Below, in pieces: positions 11,653 through 23,954 of a stretch of 64,000 nt of DNA. Every line of letters begins with the position of its first letter. The stretch's first letter is position 1. Source of the stretch: Eretmocerus hayati (lineage: Eukaryota; Arthropoda; Insecta; Hymenoptera; Aphelinidae); the NCBI GenBank assembly GCA_029851415.1, contig CM056743.1:32194714-32258713 (forward strand). Reading direction: 5' to 3'. Made by a program: the position numbers and the translations under genes. The notes under the pieces were generated by a model that made no database searches, was not told the origin of the DNA, and saw nothing but the letters and a program-made list of their open reading frames with translations.

Positions 11653-12205
11653 ATTAAGCTGGTGATGACTCGTAAGGAGGAGAAAGAAAGGGAAGTGAGG
11701 CGCCTCGAAGCAGGCGAATCACAGTGAGTCTGCCGATTCAAACAGAAGAGGTCCAAATTATTCCAGGAGGAATATGATGAACTGAAGAGGGAAGAAAGAA
11801 GGAAGAAGAAAGAAGAGAGAAGATCGATGAAAGAAGAGTAGGAAAAGATCGAAGAAGGAGCAACAACACCTGCGAGTCGTGAGAAAAGAGAGTCGCTCGA
11901 TCCTGAGCTCGATACGCCTCCCACCCTGAAGTAATGCTAACGCGGTTCCGGGGTGGGTTGGTTAGATAGTGGTTAGCTGCCCCCCCCCCCCCCCCAGTTC
12001 TGCTGTGATGGCTTGCCAACACTGTAGGGCTGAGAGCAAAAGGTTTTAGCCCCCAGGCACACGGGCGCTGGATTCATGCTCATCCGGTTCACCGGGTGGG
12101 CAAAATGAAAGCGCTCATGGTCTGCCGGTGGGACATCCAATAGGGATGTCCTGTCGTCAGATTTTTCCTTATATTCCACTTTAAAAAAAAAAAGAAAAAA
12201 AATGG
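11653..12205 (+). mobile_element. 3' region and poly(A) end of the R1-like element
   Basis: A purine-rich stretch of GAAGAAGG-type sequence (11680-11860) is followed by a C-run (11980-11996) and GC-richer sequence that stops at an A-rich tract at 12182-12202. The base composition matches the ORF before it rather than the AT-rich sequence after it, so this is the element's 3' UTR and tail. No matching target duplication was found at the 5' side. Confidence 0.65.
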
Positions 12206-14224
12206 AGCTTACGGGCGCGAAAATTTCAGAGAGCAAAATCTAACCTAAAAGCACATCCGCCCGCTGACTAGCTCGGTACCGGAACCGCGTGTTATGAAAA
12301 GGCTTTCTCTCTTATTCTTCCGGCGAAAGACGTGCCGCTGTGCTGTGCTGTTGATTAGTTAAGTACCGGATGCCTGTGCATGAAACAATATGGCCGAAGT
12401 GAAGAGGAATAAAAGCGCATGAAAATGGTATAAATCTCTTGGACTCTCCTTGTCAGAGCAAATAATTTATCAATTCCTTTTCTTCACGAGGGGAAGGACT
12501 TGTTGGTAACGAAATCCGTCCGCGTTTCAAGGGTTCGAAGTCAAGTTCAAAGATGAACATGAAAATGAATGTGACTCTATCCTTCGTTCATGTAAGCTCA
12601 TTGTCGGACTACGTCAATGGATAACCAAAATGTTGCATCAAATATCAAGCTGATGAACCTGCACAGTACCACTCTTCCTATGGTCTCCAAATAGAGTATT
12701 TTATCCGATACGATGAAAATTTTAGAGCCAGTACAATTTGCATTAGGAAAAGTTAGACCCCTGTAGACTCCCAAAAAATGGCCAAGGGAAAAACTTGTGC
12801 CTATTTTTCATATAAGTATTGTGAGATAAAATTACTGGTTCATCTTTTGATTGGAATAATAAAACCCTAAGGGTATAGAACACGAAGATCGGACACTATT
12901 ATATCGAGACGTGCGTCGTCGTCACGCGGGTACTGGGTAACTCACTCCCTGTTCATTCACTCATTTAGAGTTTCAGAGTGAGAGAGAAAAGAGAAAGATA
13001 GAAAGAGAATCATCTTACGTAAGATCGGGTATGAGCAAACGAACCGAGCAACGAAATCGAAAGTAAAACTGTATAATGTATGCGCCATCAGTCCCTCTGT
13101 AGAGCCCAATCGCTTTTATTCGTGCAAGAACCAATCGGTATCACTGTGTATGATTGTACATGATACAAACACAGATCTAAAAAGTAATATACCTGTGTGT
13201 TACTATAAGCAAGAGAAAGAATAGGGCCATGAGAATTCGAGCGTTGACAATCGGCTTGAGTAAAACAGAATTCTATGCTCGATTTCATGCGCAAACTTTG
13301 GAGTATTACAGTAGATCGGGTTTGTTTCTGGAACACGTAAATTGGCATCAGTATAGGACTGTATCTGGAAGGAACACGTGTGTGTTACTGTAGGTCCGAT
13401 GAGGTGATGATGGATGGATAGAAAAAAATTTTAATCGACTTTGCGTGTGTTATATGCAATTCTTAATTGTTTTTTGGATTTTCACTCACTGTAAACTTTC
13501 AAAAATTTCCTTATTCTAGAATATTTTCTATTGTAATATCTCGGAGAAACTTCATGGTTTGTTTCCTTACGATCTTATGTACTGTGAAGCTTCTGTATCT
13601 TGATGTGTAAGATATGGATAACACTTGTTTCGATAGTGGATGATCGAATTCTTTTATTGAATATCCCGAAGGTAAGGAGGTTTAGAGTTACTTGGATTAT
13701 AATCACAGTTACCCCGAGCGCTAAACTAATTCAGCGTGACGATCACGAGCCTCACAATATTGTTAAAATTGAAGAGGATTCACCACCAAAATGAGGAGTG
13801 TTTCAAATAAAGGATGGTTATGAGATTGGATTATTTTCCAAGACAATGGTATACCCCACATTCAATCATTAGAACCTACGATCTTGACCGAGAAGAGTAT
13901 CAAATGTTTTGCCAACGATGAGGTGATAGATTCATCAAGTATTCATGAGAGCTATACAATCACTACTGGTTTTGTTAGTGCAAGAATCTCAGAATGATCA
14001 GTGATAGAACCATGAAAAATAATTCTCTGAGTAGAAAGAGTTATTTCTCATATTCTCATATGAAAGAGGCGATTTTTAGGAGAAAGATTGAAAAATGAGT
14101 AGTTTCGCCTGAAACAGACCTACGAAAAAAGGCCATGTCTCAGATCTTTTCTGAACTTTTTTATTCGATTCTATGATACGAAATATGATTATGAATTATT
14201 CTATAATACGAGGATGAATATTTT
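12206..14224. other. Unannotated AT-rich sequence
   Basis: No exon, RNA gene or clear repeat is recognised, apart from the inverted match of 12438-12500 with 4371-4428. Frames at 13088-13348 (minus) and 13600-13794 (plus) have no domain and no splice support. Confidence 0.45.
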
Positions 14225-15426
14225 CACTACGTATGGGGCCCCAGGAAAATTTCCCAGGCATGACGTGCATTACCTCGTGCATTACTTTATCAAGTTGAAT
14301 TTGCTCCAACAAAAAATGTTGGTTAATCTTTTAAATGCATACTTCTAAAATCCGATTTGAGATATAGAGACTGCGGTTTACGGCATTCGAAAGGTCTTAA
14401 AAGAACTAATTCAAATCAGTCTAGTAGTTGGTTTCGAGATTATGGACGTTTTATCGGTGAAGAATGAATCACATAGAAAATTCAATTTTTCAGAAAATCA
14501 AGTTTTTAGAACCTTGAAAATTTGGTATTCCACGTAAAATTTGGTGTTTTTCCGAAAAAATGGTCCCAAATTCGTTTTTTGCATTCTGAAGCTTATTTTT
14601 GTTATTTTTCACAGATCTACTATTCAGGCTTTCGGAAATCCTCTGTTTCCTGCGCATGCGCAGAAATTTGCACCCTGGAAACTAATCTCATTGGAAAGCC
14701 AAAAAAATTTCTCCCAAAATGATCACTTGCCGAAGTCAATTCCATGCATTTGAGCTGGAGTTGTAGCGTTCGGAAGACCACTGAATCTCGATAGTTCCCC
14801 AGAGGTGGGTCGGAGACGAGGTCGGAAAAAAGGAAAATCCACGCCTGCCTTCGTTCGATGGCATTCGCACTGTCTTGCCGCACTCGAGCTGAGGGTTCAT
14901 CTTCCATTGAAGTTGACTCAGCCTTGTAGTCATGAGGGAAGAAATTTTGTCGGCTTCCCGATGGAATCGGTTTCAAGAGTCCAAATGCCTGCGCATGCAC
15001 AGAAAACAACAATTTTCGAGAGCCTGAAAAAAAGATTTGTTGGAAATAGCAAAAATAGCCCATAGAACGCTAAGAGGAATTCGGGACCATTTTCTCTGAA
15101 AGAACGCAGAATTTTACATAAAATACCAAATTTTCAAAATTCTAAGAGATCTGGTTTTTGAAAACTTGAATTTTCTATGTTTTTCCTTCTTTTGCCCGAT
15201 GAAATCGCCCATAATCTCGAAACCAACTCTAGAAGACTAATTAGGATAAATATTTCAGGACCTCTCACATTCCGCGAACTGCATCTCTGTATTTCAAACC
15301 GGATTCGAGATAAACGAATTTCATTGAAAAAAAGACCCAATTTTTTTGTTGGAAAAGATTCAAAAGGATAAAGTAGTGCACGTCAGAGATACCTGGAAAA
15401 TTCTCCTGGGGCCTCATAGGTGGTGG
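14225..15426. mobile_element. Foldback element, about 1.2 kb
   Basis: The ends pair: CACTACGTATGGGGCCCCAG on the left and CTGGGGCCTCATAGGTGGTG on the right. Arms of about 530-550 bases follow, with GACGTGCAT, TTGGTTTCGAGATTATGG and GCGCATGCGCAG in mirrored positions. The centre (about 14755-14870) is unpaired. Open frames of 60-150 codons inside it follow from the palindrome and have no recognisable domain. No target duplication was resolved. Confidence 0.8.
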
Positions 15427-17264
15427 AAAGTTCATATTTTGTACCATAGAATCAAATGGAAAAGTTAAGAAAAAAATCTGAGACATGGATTCTTTTTCGT
15501 AACTCTGTTTCGCGCGGAACTACTCATAGAGAATTTGAACTCACCCGAGTAACCTGATTTCATCCATATGTGTACGACAGTGTCGGTCAAAAAATCTGCG
15601 TTATGAAAACCAAAGTAATGTGCCTAAGTACAAAATCTACGAGCAACTAGAAAAGCAAGAGAAGGCAAGGAATTCGAGCATCAAATTTTAGATGAATGGA
15701 TACGTGAGAGTATATTAACGAAGATTCTTCAAAATTTTCATCATTCATTTCTTTTTATTCTTCACAATGTTCATTGTCGAATGACAAAGAATACAATGAT
15801 GTACATTGAGAAAGAGAGAAAGTCACATCATATTCTTCTTTTGACTTTGGTTTTGATGATGTCTGGATGGAATGGAAACAGAGAATTTAGTGAAATCGGA
15901 AGCCTCAATAGAGAGTTTAGCCTTGTTGAAACAGATTTGAATAATACAGGGTTTCAATTGAGGTGAGCCTTGAAATTGAATTACAAAAGAAGAGATTGGA
16001 ACTCAAAAGACTGACACAGGTGGTCATTAAGTTTTCTACCAAGCAATGTACCTTTTGCGGTCACGCGAGCACAATAACGTATCATGTTTCGTGTATATGT
16101 GAAGTGATGAGAAGTATCTTTACATGAATTCATTTTCAAATACCTTGTACATATGCATTTTGTTATTTCGAAAATCTTATTTTTTTATAGTTGTGGAGTT
16201 TTTTGAATTATTCGATAATTCAATCACTCTTTTTTATTCATGCAGTGTAAGTCTCAATCACTCTCTAAGACTGTAGGGATGGACTTTTGATTTTGAGCTA
16301 GGAGTGGTACACGGAATGACTCTTACCTGAGTGACATTTGACTCATTGATACCTTGAAAATATTGCCGTCCTTAAAGATTGACAAGACGCCAACTTCTAT
16401 ATTTATCATCAAGAATGAAAAAAAATCTTCAACATTTCTCAACAATATTGCATTCTCCTCGGTAATTACATCAAATTGGCTCTTTTCATTGTGTGAAGAA
16501 AAATTTCATAGGTTAGGATGTATAGTCCTACAATAGTTTGTAAACCCCTCTATATACGAGGATGGATAAGTTCTCATGCCTCAAATATTCTTGTTTCATC
16601 GAAACTTCCGTTCTCGACTTTTTGGGGTATTCCAATGAAGAAAGCAGAACATATCAGAACATAATTATCAAACCCTTACAAGCACACATACTCATTTTAA
16701 TCCCCATAGGCATGATTTGACATAGGTTTAAATGTTTACTACGAGTGTCGGTTAGTATAATCAAGAGAGGGACAGTTCAAATCCTCATTATCCTAGTTTC
16801 ATTCGATGATCATCCTTGATAATTTATTCACAATTGAGAAGACCTTGTAATAAATCGAAATATGTTTACATGCAGTGAAATAATTTGTTGAAAGAATTCT
16901 AAAGTAAATCCTTTGAAAAGAGTAATCTGTCATGCTATTAGTATTAAATCACATATCAATACGAATTTCATCACCAGGCTTGGTCGACAACTTTCTCCAA
17001 CTCTATTTCTGGTCCAACCAAATATCCACCGGGACGATACAGTTACAACTTGAAATTCAAACGCGTAACCGATGATGCAAGCGATTAGAAATGTAAAGAT
17101 GTATCTCAAGTACTTACACAAATCCTCGACTTTCAAATTTAACTTGTTTCTCGTATACCCTATTTTATCCATCAAATCCTACAAAATTCGGAGTAGAAGA
17201 AAGTTTTGTTATAGGCAATGGCAATTTGGCCATTTGATCGCGGGTTGATGATAAATTATCAACA
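15427..17264. other. Unannotated AT-rich sequence
   Basis: No gene, RNA or repeat can be supported. Short frames (15781-15966, 16354-16536, 16930-17175) lack domains and convincing context. Confidence 0.45.
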
Positions 17265-17944
17265 TTCAATTAATCAATTGGGTTTTCCTACAGAATATAT
17301 TTTTGCGTTATGTAGCGTTCCGGTTGTGAGTGTATGACCCTCATCAGGATCAAAGAAATTCGACACATATTAAAAACTTCTTACCCAACAACCACAATCT
17401 GTTCCATAATTGAGGGGGTGGGTGGAAAAAGGGCCTAATTACAAAACGGCCATTTCGAGAAAAACGATAAAAACTAACTATATCATGCCCGTGGCATGAT
17501 TCGATGCGCATACCTGGCTTATTTCAAAGGTTTTGGCATCCCCAAAACAACCGCACAGGAATTGGAAGGGAGCTGTCGATTTTGAGAGGTATACAGCCAT
17601 TCGAAAAAATTTAATTAGGCCCTTTTTCCCAATACTGGGTCAATTTTTGGGATAGTTGGTCCACTAAAAGTTGGATAACGTTGCGAAATCGAGTTCAATG
17701 GCCTCCAAATTTCATCAGCATATCTATGGGTATGTCACACAAGATATCCAATTGTGATTCAACGTCTGAATGCATTTTCATCGATTCTGCACGTGAAAGA
17801 TGGTTCCATTGAGTGTGTGAAACTGAGGTCACTCAATATTCACTTAGCAAGCTCGAAGATATATTTTTTGAAGGCCAAAGAACATGATGTGATAGCCAGA
17901 ATTGGTAGAAAAGAGATATGGAGGTCATAAGAATTTTTTTAAAA

Positions 17945-18210
17945 TTTTTTCGTAAAAAATTAGGCCCTTTTTACCAATACCCCACCACTTAGGCCCTTTA
18001 TCCCGATATCGATAGTGGAGTTAGGCCCTTTTGAACGAGTTTTTCCGGTGACTCAGGCACTTTTTACCAATATTGTTGCACTTAGGCCCTTTTTACCAAT
18101 AATGTTGCACTTAGGCCCTTTTTACCAATACTGTTGCACTTAGGCCCTTTTTGCCAGTACTTCCTCGTTGAGGCTCTTTTTAACAATACCCTTGCAGTTG
18201 GGCCCCTTTT
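17945..18210. repeat. 30-bp tandem cluster of the TTAGGCCC motif
   Basis: About eight units of roughly 30 bases. The best three share GTTGCACTTAGGCCCTTTTT followed by ACCAATA. Units at both edges are degraded. It lies inside the 4.9-kb element, with the motif in the same orientation as that element's right terminus. Confidence 0.85.
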
Positions 18211-18517
18211 TCGAACAAAATTTTCCTGTTGTTTGGGCTCTTTTAGAAAATCTTCGAGGTCTTGGTGGCTTTGTGGGTACCTCTCTCTGCAGTGATAAGA
18301 TCCTTTTACGTAGTCACATTCGTGCTGAGATTCGATTCCTAAACAAAACTCTCTTCCGGAGTCTCATTGTTATAATCTTTTGAGGGGAATTCGGAGGTGT
18401 CTAGTTTCCCCAGTCAAACAACAATAAGATGAGAAATCCAATCTGTCGGAGTTATGATTTTCCAAAAAATAGCTATGTATGAAGAAATCGTGCTCGTGAA
18501 ATACACTTACGCTGACA

Positions 18518-18666
18518 AGGGGAGTCCGGAGGGTCCGGGTCACCAAATCTCACCAAACTTTTTCCACAGGCTCGTACCACTTAGAACATGGAGAATCCAG
18601 AGTAACTCCATCAAATGGGCTTTCAGCTCAGAGCTGAAAGCAAAAACGCTAGCATTACCAGTATAC

Positions 18667-18705
<39 letters not shown>

Positions 18706-18868
18706 TTTTTGGCATGGGCCTATATGGGCAATTCTTACGTTTTTGCTTGTATCTCTGGACAGAAGGCCCATTTGACGGAGTCACTCTGGATTCTCCATTT
18801 TCTAGGTGGTACGAGACTGTGAAAAAAGTTTAGTGAGGTATGATGACCCGGACCCTCCGAACTCCCGT
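18518..18868. repeat. Foldback of 0.35 kb with a (TA)n centre
   Basis: GGGAGTCCGGAGGGTCCGGG on the left matches CCGGACCCTCCGAACTCCC on the right, and pairing continues inward through CGTACCAC and GGAGAATCCAGAG. The centre is a TA run at about 18669-18702. Open frames across it are palindrome artefacts. It is nested inside the 4.9-kb element. Confidence 0.82.
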
Positions 18869-19914
18869 TGCGAGTCCGATTTTCGGGCGCCACAGTGAAT
18901 GGGGCCCAATCAATTTCTTACTTGATCTCGTTTCTTGAACCTACTTTACCCTATCTTACTCCATTTGAGCCTACCAGATAATCCTGAAGGTTGGGGACGA
19001 AACTGACCACGGATTCGGTTTCTACATCAAAAAATACACGAAAAACACATGTTCACGTCTTGGGAACGATCCGACTAAAAATTCCCATTCTTGGCGTCCA
19101 TTGGAGGAGCCGCGGGTTCACGGACTCGATACCTTGGAGTTTTTTATTTTTTGGACCAGCTAGATCTCGTGATCTAACGCGTCAAACCGACTTCCTCGAG
19201 TGACCATTCTGAAGTGAGTTACACCAGGCGGCTATCAATTGAAATTACTTTTAGAGACATCAGAGGACGCGCATGCACTCGAGATGCAAATACTGGATTG
19301 AAATTTGTTTCAAAGATAATTTTTGCATTTTTGACCACTTTCCACCGCCAAGACTAATAGTTTTCGAAACCGTTTTCGCTGTAACATGACCCGGCAAACA
19401 CGATGAAGTGGTTAACTGACGTCTTGATTACAGGTAACATGGTTAGAAATCAATTCTTATGTTTTATCAATTTTCTTAGAGGCCTCAATCACAGGTTGTC
19501 GATATAAGAATACTGCTCTCCTATTCGTCCGAGTTCCGAAGATATGTTGAAAAAAAATTGGTTGTTTCATTGAAATCCATCGGAACACGATTCTACTAAT
19601 GGAACGCCGATTTTCAACTTTTTTGGAGGATTACTTAAAACACCGTACGACACAGAGATGACCTTGGGACGTTAGAAAGCTCTTTCCCCACTCAAAGCTT
19701 ATGAAATAGTGAGATCATGCTTTTCTCTTCAAAATGATTGGCGAACCATTCGTGTCCAATGGTGCAGCATCGTAGTTAGGCGATTCGTTCTTACCCATCA
19801 AAACTGTACAACTAGCTGTCCAAGGAGTCTAGCTGGGTTTAACTGCCTTCAGATGATAGACAGAGGATCGATTTCTCATCATACAACCGATAAAAGGGCG
19901 TAACTCCCATCATA

Positions 19915-20036
19915 TAATCGACAAAAGGGCCTAAGTGCACCTAGGCCCTTTTATCGAATATGTAAAAGGGCCTAAGTGCACTTAGGCCGTTTTATCGAAT
20001 ATGTAAAAGGGCCTAAGTGCACTTAGGCCCTTTTGC
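19915..20036. repeat. Three 41-bp units, each a near-perfect 30-bp palindrome
   Basis: The unit AAAAGGGCCTAAGTGCAC plus its mirror TTAGGCCCTTTT is followed by ATCGAATATGT. Three copies occur in a row, the first and second with one mismatch each and the third perfect. The same palindrome, extended to 36 bases, abuts the right terminus at 22299-22334. Each unit can form a hairpin or bind a symmetric dimer. Confidence 0.88.
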
Positions 20037-20090
20037 TTTCTCTAAAGAGAAAGCTTTGTTTTCGACACAGCAAATTTTTGATCAATTTTT

Positions 20091-22020
20091 CCATTCAACC
20101 CAATATTTTCTTCAACATAATTCATCTTATCAAAAAGTGCTTCAACCATCTTATTCCTCTCGCCAAAATCTAACGATTGTAAGTAACACTTTTCCCCTTA
20201 GAATCCTCAAAAACCCTCCAGTGACTCATCTCTCCGGCCCTTTGTCTGTGTGTGTGTGTATGTGTGTTGTTTTTTTTGCGCCATGCTTTCTCTTCTACAC
20301 TCCACTCTATCGATTTTTGCTTTTCTACAAGTTGTAGAGAATGTCTCAGAGATGAGACCAGTGATTTGCCTGGTCGTCTCTCCAAATCGAATTTAATTTA
20401 AACGTTTTTTGAGGTAAAATCGCTGAAATTGTGTACTTTCATACTAAAATATCTCTTTCTAACTTTACCTTACCCCAATTTTGATTACCTAGGCTACGGT
20501 TTTTTTGGCTCAATCTATCTTTTGGTTAATACCGAAATTCCATTCGAACTCCATCAACGTGAATTTTTATAAAAAAACCAAAATTTCCAACAAAAACAGC
20601 AATTTGAGCATGTTTAGACCTATTCTATCAAAATTCTCTTTTAACCAAATTACTCGTTTTGCTAAAAAAACCTCACTTTAGGTAGCCCAAATCCCCATAA
20701 CTATTTTCCTCAAAAAAATAACTCAAAATATACAAGAATATTTTTTTCAATATTCATACTTTCCTCATATCTCTCCTCTAAACTACTTTATTCAAATTTT
20801 ACTCAACTAAGTTGATACTTTTCCATCGTTCTAAATCGATTGGTTGATACCGAATTTTCTCAAAATCCGTTTTAATACATTCAAAATCCCATTTATTCCC
20901 GAAAAATCCAAATTTTTCCAAAATATTCCCATTCAACCCAATATTTTCTTCAACATAATTCATCTTATCAAAAAGTGCTTTAACCACCTCATTCCTCTCG
21001 CCAAAATCTAACGATTGTAAGTAACACTTTTCCCCTTATAATCCTCAAAAACCCCCCAGTGACTCATCTCTCCGGCCCTTTGTCTGTGTCTGTGTGTGTG
21101 TGTGTTGTTTTTTTTTTTTGCGCCACGCTATCTCTTCTACACTCCACTTTATCGATTTTTGCTTTTCTACAAGTTGTAGAGAATCACTCAGAGATGAGAC
21201 CAGTGATTTGTCTGGTCTCCTCTCCAAATCGAATCTGATTTAAACGTTTTTTGAGGTAAAATCGCTGAAATTGTGTACTTTCATACTAAAATATCTCTTC
21301 CTAACTTCACCTTACCCCAATTTTGATTACCTAGGCTATGGTTTTTTTGGCTCAATCTATCTTTTGGTTAATACCGAAATTCCATTCAAACTCCATCAAC
21401 GTAAATTTTTATAAAAAAACCAAAATTTCCAACAAAAACAGCAATTTGAGCATGTTTAGACCTATTCTATCGAAATTCTGTTTTAACCAAATAACACGTT
21501 TTGCTAAAAAAACCTCACTTTAGGTAGCCCAAATCCCGATAACTATTTTCCTCAAAAAAATATCTCAAAATATACAAAAATATTTTTTTCAATATTCATA
21601 CTTTCCTCATATCTCTCCTCTAAATTACTTTATTCAAATTTTACTCAACTAACAATACTTTTTCATCGTTCTAAATCGATTGGTTGATACCGAATTTTTC
21701 AAAATCCTTTTAAATACATTCAAAATCCAATTTATTCCCGAAAAATCCAAATTTTTTTTTAAAAACTCCATTTTTATGATCTTCTCACCAACTGTATCAA
21801 AATTTTCCCTCAACCAAACTACATATCTTCCATTAAAAACCCCAGTTTAGGTCATCTTAATTCCCCTAAAACTGAATCTCGTAATAATAACCCAAAATAT
21901 TAGAGGAAAATTGCAGCTAAAATTCATTTTATCCTCATATCTCCCTCTACAACTAATCTATCCACCTTTTAATGGACTAGAGAGATACTTTTCCCTCAAT
22001 CTACATCGATTGGTTGGATC
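20091..22020. repeat. 838-bp tandem duplication plus a diverged partial third copy
   Basis: Copy 1 (20091-20928) and copy 2 (20929 to about 21755) start with CCATTCAACCCAATATTTTC and stay about 95% identical by eye, including a TG run (about 20247 and 21085). A third, clearly older half-copy continues to about 22020, recognisable by CTAAATCGATTGGTTG-like and CCTCATATCTC phrases. Frames mirrored in both copies (20170-20385 and 21045-21227, minus) have no domain. Confidence 0.85.
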
Positions 22021-23340
22021 CAATCATTGGATTGTGAGTGTGATATGAAATGCAATTAAATTAGATTAAAAAATAAAACTATTCCGTAGGAATCCCAATC
22101 ATCATTTTGGAATTTGATCAGTTTTGCAAATTTCTCATTAGTTTCAGTGAACCTCTTAAACTGTTCCGCTAAGAGAAAGCATTCTGCTAATCTCATTTAG
22201 CAGCGTATTTCTGATCTATGGGGTTTTCGAAGTTTATGGAAAAACAAATTTCATGGGGTGATAGATCATGGTTCAAGGGTTCAAAAAAGCGGTAGGCCGG
22301 AAAAAGGGCCTAAGTGCACTTAGGCCCTTTTTCCACCCACCCCCTCAATCATGGTGAACTCTTCCAATAATAGACCTCAAATCAACTTAGATTTTGTTTT
22401 TGGAGGATGACTTTTGTCCATCGGAACTATTTTGGAGTTGTTGTGTATAAAACTTTGGACATTTATGACATGCAAATCATCATGTATTTCCATATCATTA
22501 GGTAACTTACCATACAAAAGTTAACAATGGATTTTAGACTAAAATTCATATTAGAGAAAATTACCGAAAACGCTCACAAATTTCTGCAATGATCTTATAA
22601 TTTTGATTTACCAGTCATGGCATAGTGAAGATAAAATCCCTTTCGATCGACAAGGTGTTTCGTCGATCGTATCCCAATTTTCGACTGACAAATCGATGAT
22701 AGAAAATATATCGCGAGGCTATGTAGCTCTTTCCTATATCTGTCTCATCAGTTTAATGAGGAGATTTATTTTGATTCTAATGGTAAGCCTCAAATTAATC
22801 GATTGCATACGTGTGAATATTCTTTAATCCATCTCAATTGCCCTTCCCATTCGAGATGTTGGCATTGTAATGAATATTTAGCATCTTAGACAACAATCTT
22901 GGTTTGTATCTATTCTCCGGATCTGAAATTTGTCAATTCTGAAAATCAGTCTTATGATATGAGCTATTTGCATCTACCGCTAGAGCTGAAGTTACATCAT
23001 TATATCTACTCACATCTTATATGTTTCCCTGTTTTCTTCTTCAGTTCTCGTGAGATGGTGTCGTCACAGGTTTTGCAAGATTCCTCACAGCTAATTTTGT
23101 GAACCACGTTATGCCTATCCAATTTTGGAAGTGCCATAATGATATAAGGTAGTGTGCCCAACATACCCCTATAAGCCGATTTCGGGAATGGGTACTTCTA
23201 AACCTTCCCGCAATTTTTTTTACATTTGTTATGTTAAATGCAAGAAAACCAATGATTTGAATCAACCCCAGATGATTTCTGCGACTCCTAGAAAATATAC
23301 AGTAAGTTTTTGCATTTTTGGTGTTTGTACCCTGTGTTTA

Positions 23341-23954
23341 TAGTCAGGAGTGTGACCCTCCGAATTCGATCACTAACTGGCTGAACTCAGTAGTTCAATA
23401 CGATCGTGGGCTTAAATGATAAGTGGCTTATCCAATAATCAATATTGATAAGAATTATCATTTGAGAATTGGGGCGTGGCGTGGATAAACAAAAAAAGAA
23501 CATGCAATTTTTCACGTCTTTTCAAATCTTTCCATCATAAGTTGGAAAATATCAAATATTCGGGAAAATGTGACAGATAATTTGTAGATCTTTGGAAGAT
23601 CTACAAAATTTTTCCTCGCGAATTGCAACCCTTTGATGATTAATAACTCCAAAGGGTTGCAGTTTGCGAGGGAAAAAGTTCGGGTCGATCTAAAGATCTA
23701 CAAATTATCTCTCTACACATTTTCCCGAATATTTGATACTTTCCGACTTATGACGCAAAAGTCAAAGAAGACGAGGAAAATTGCATGTTTTTATTGTTTA
23801 TTTATGCCTTGTCCCAATTTTCGAACAATAATTCTCATCAATATTGATTATTGGATGTGACACGTATTATTCAAGCCCAAGATCGTTTTGACGTACCGAG
23901 TTTAGCCACTTCCTCGAACCAGAAGCATTTCTGGGAGGGTCACAATCCTGACTA
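23341..23954. mobile_element. Foldback element, about 0.6 kb
   Basis: The termini TAGTCAGGAGTGTGACCCTC and GAGGGTCACAATCCTGACTA are inverted. Arms pair inward through CAATCAATATTGAT, ATATTCGGGAAAATGTG and AGATCTACAAA to a centre near 23635 (GCAACCCTTTGA/CAAAGGGTTGC). The flanking bases allow a TTA or TA duplication, not distinguishable here. It is nested in the composite foldback. Confidence 0.8.

Larger units (their letters stand above)
17410..22348. mobile_element. 4.9-kb terminal-inverted-repeat element rich in TTAGGCCCTTTT motifs
   Basis: It begins TTGAGGGGGTGGGTGGAAAA followed by AGGGCCTAA, and ends with the exact inverse at 22320-22348 (29-base perfect terminal repeats). The GGGCCTAA/TTAGGCCC motif recurs at least fifteen times inside: near both ends, in a 30-bp tandem cluster (17945-18210) and in palindromes at 19915-20036 and 22299-22334. 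Repeated terminal-type motifs inside an element are typical of subterminal transposase-binding sites, an inference here. No transposase ORF is visible, so it looks non-autonomous. Target duplication is unclear (AT at most). Confidence 0.75.

Noticed and set aside
14620..15063. 147-codon minus-strand frame
   Set aside because: It also lies across a palindrome; similar peptides on both strands come from arm pairing.
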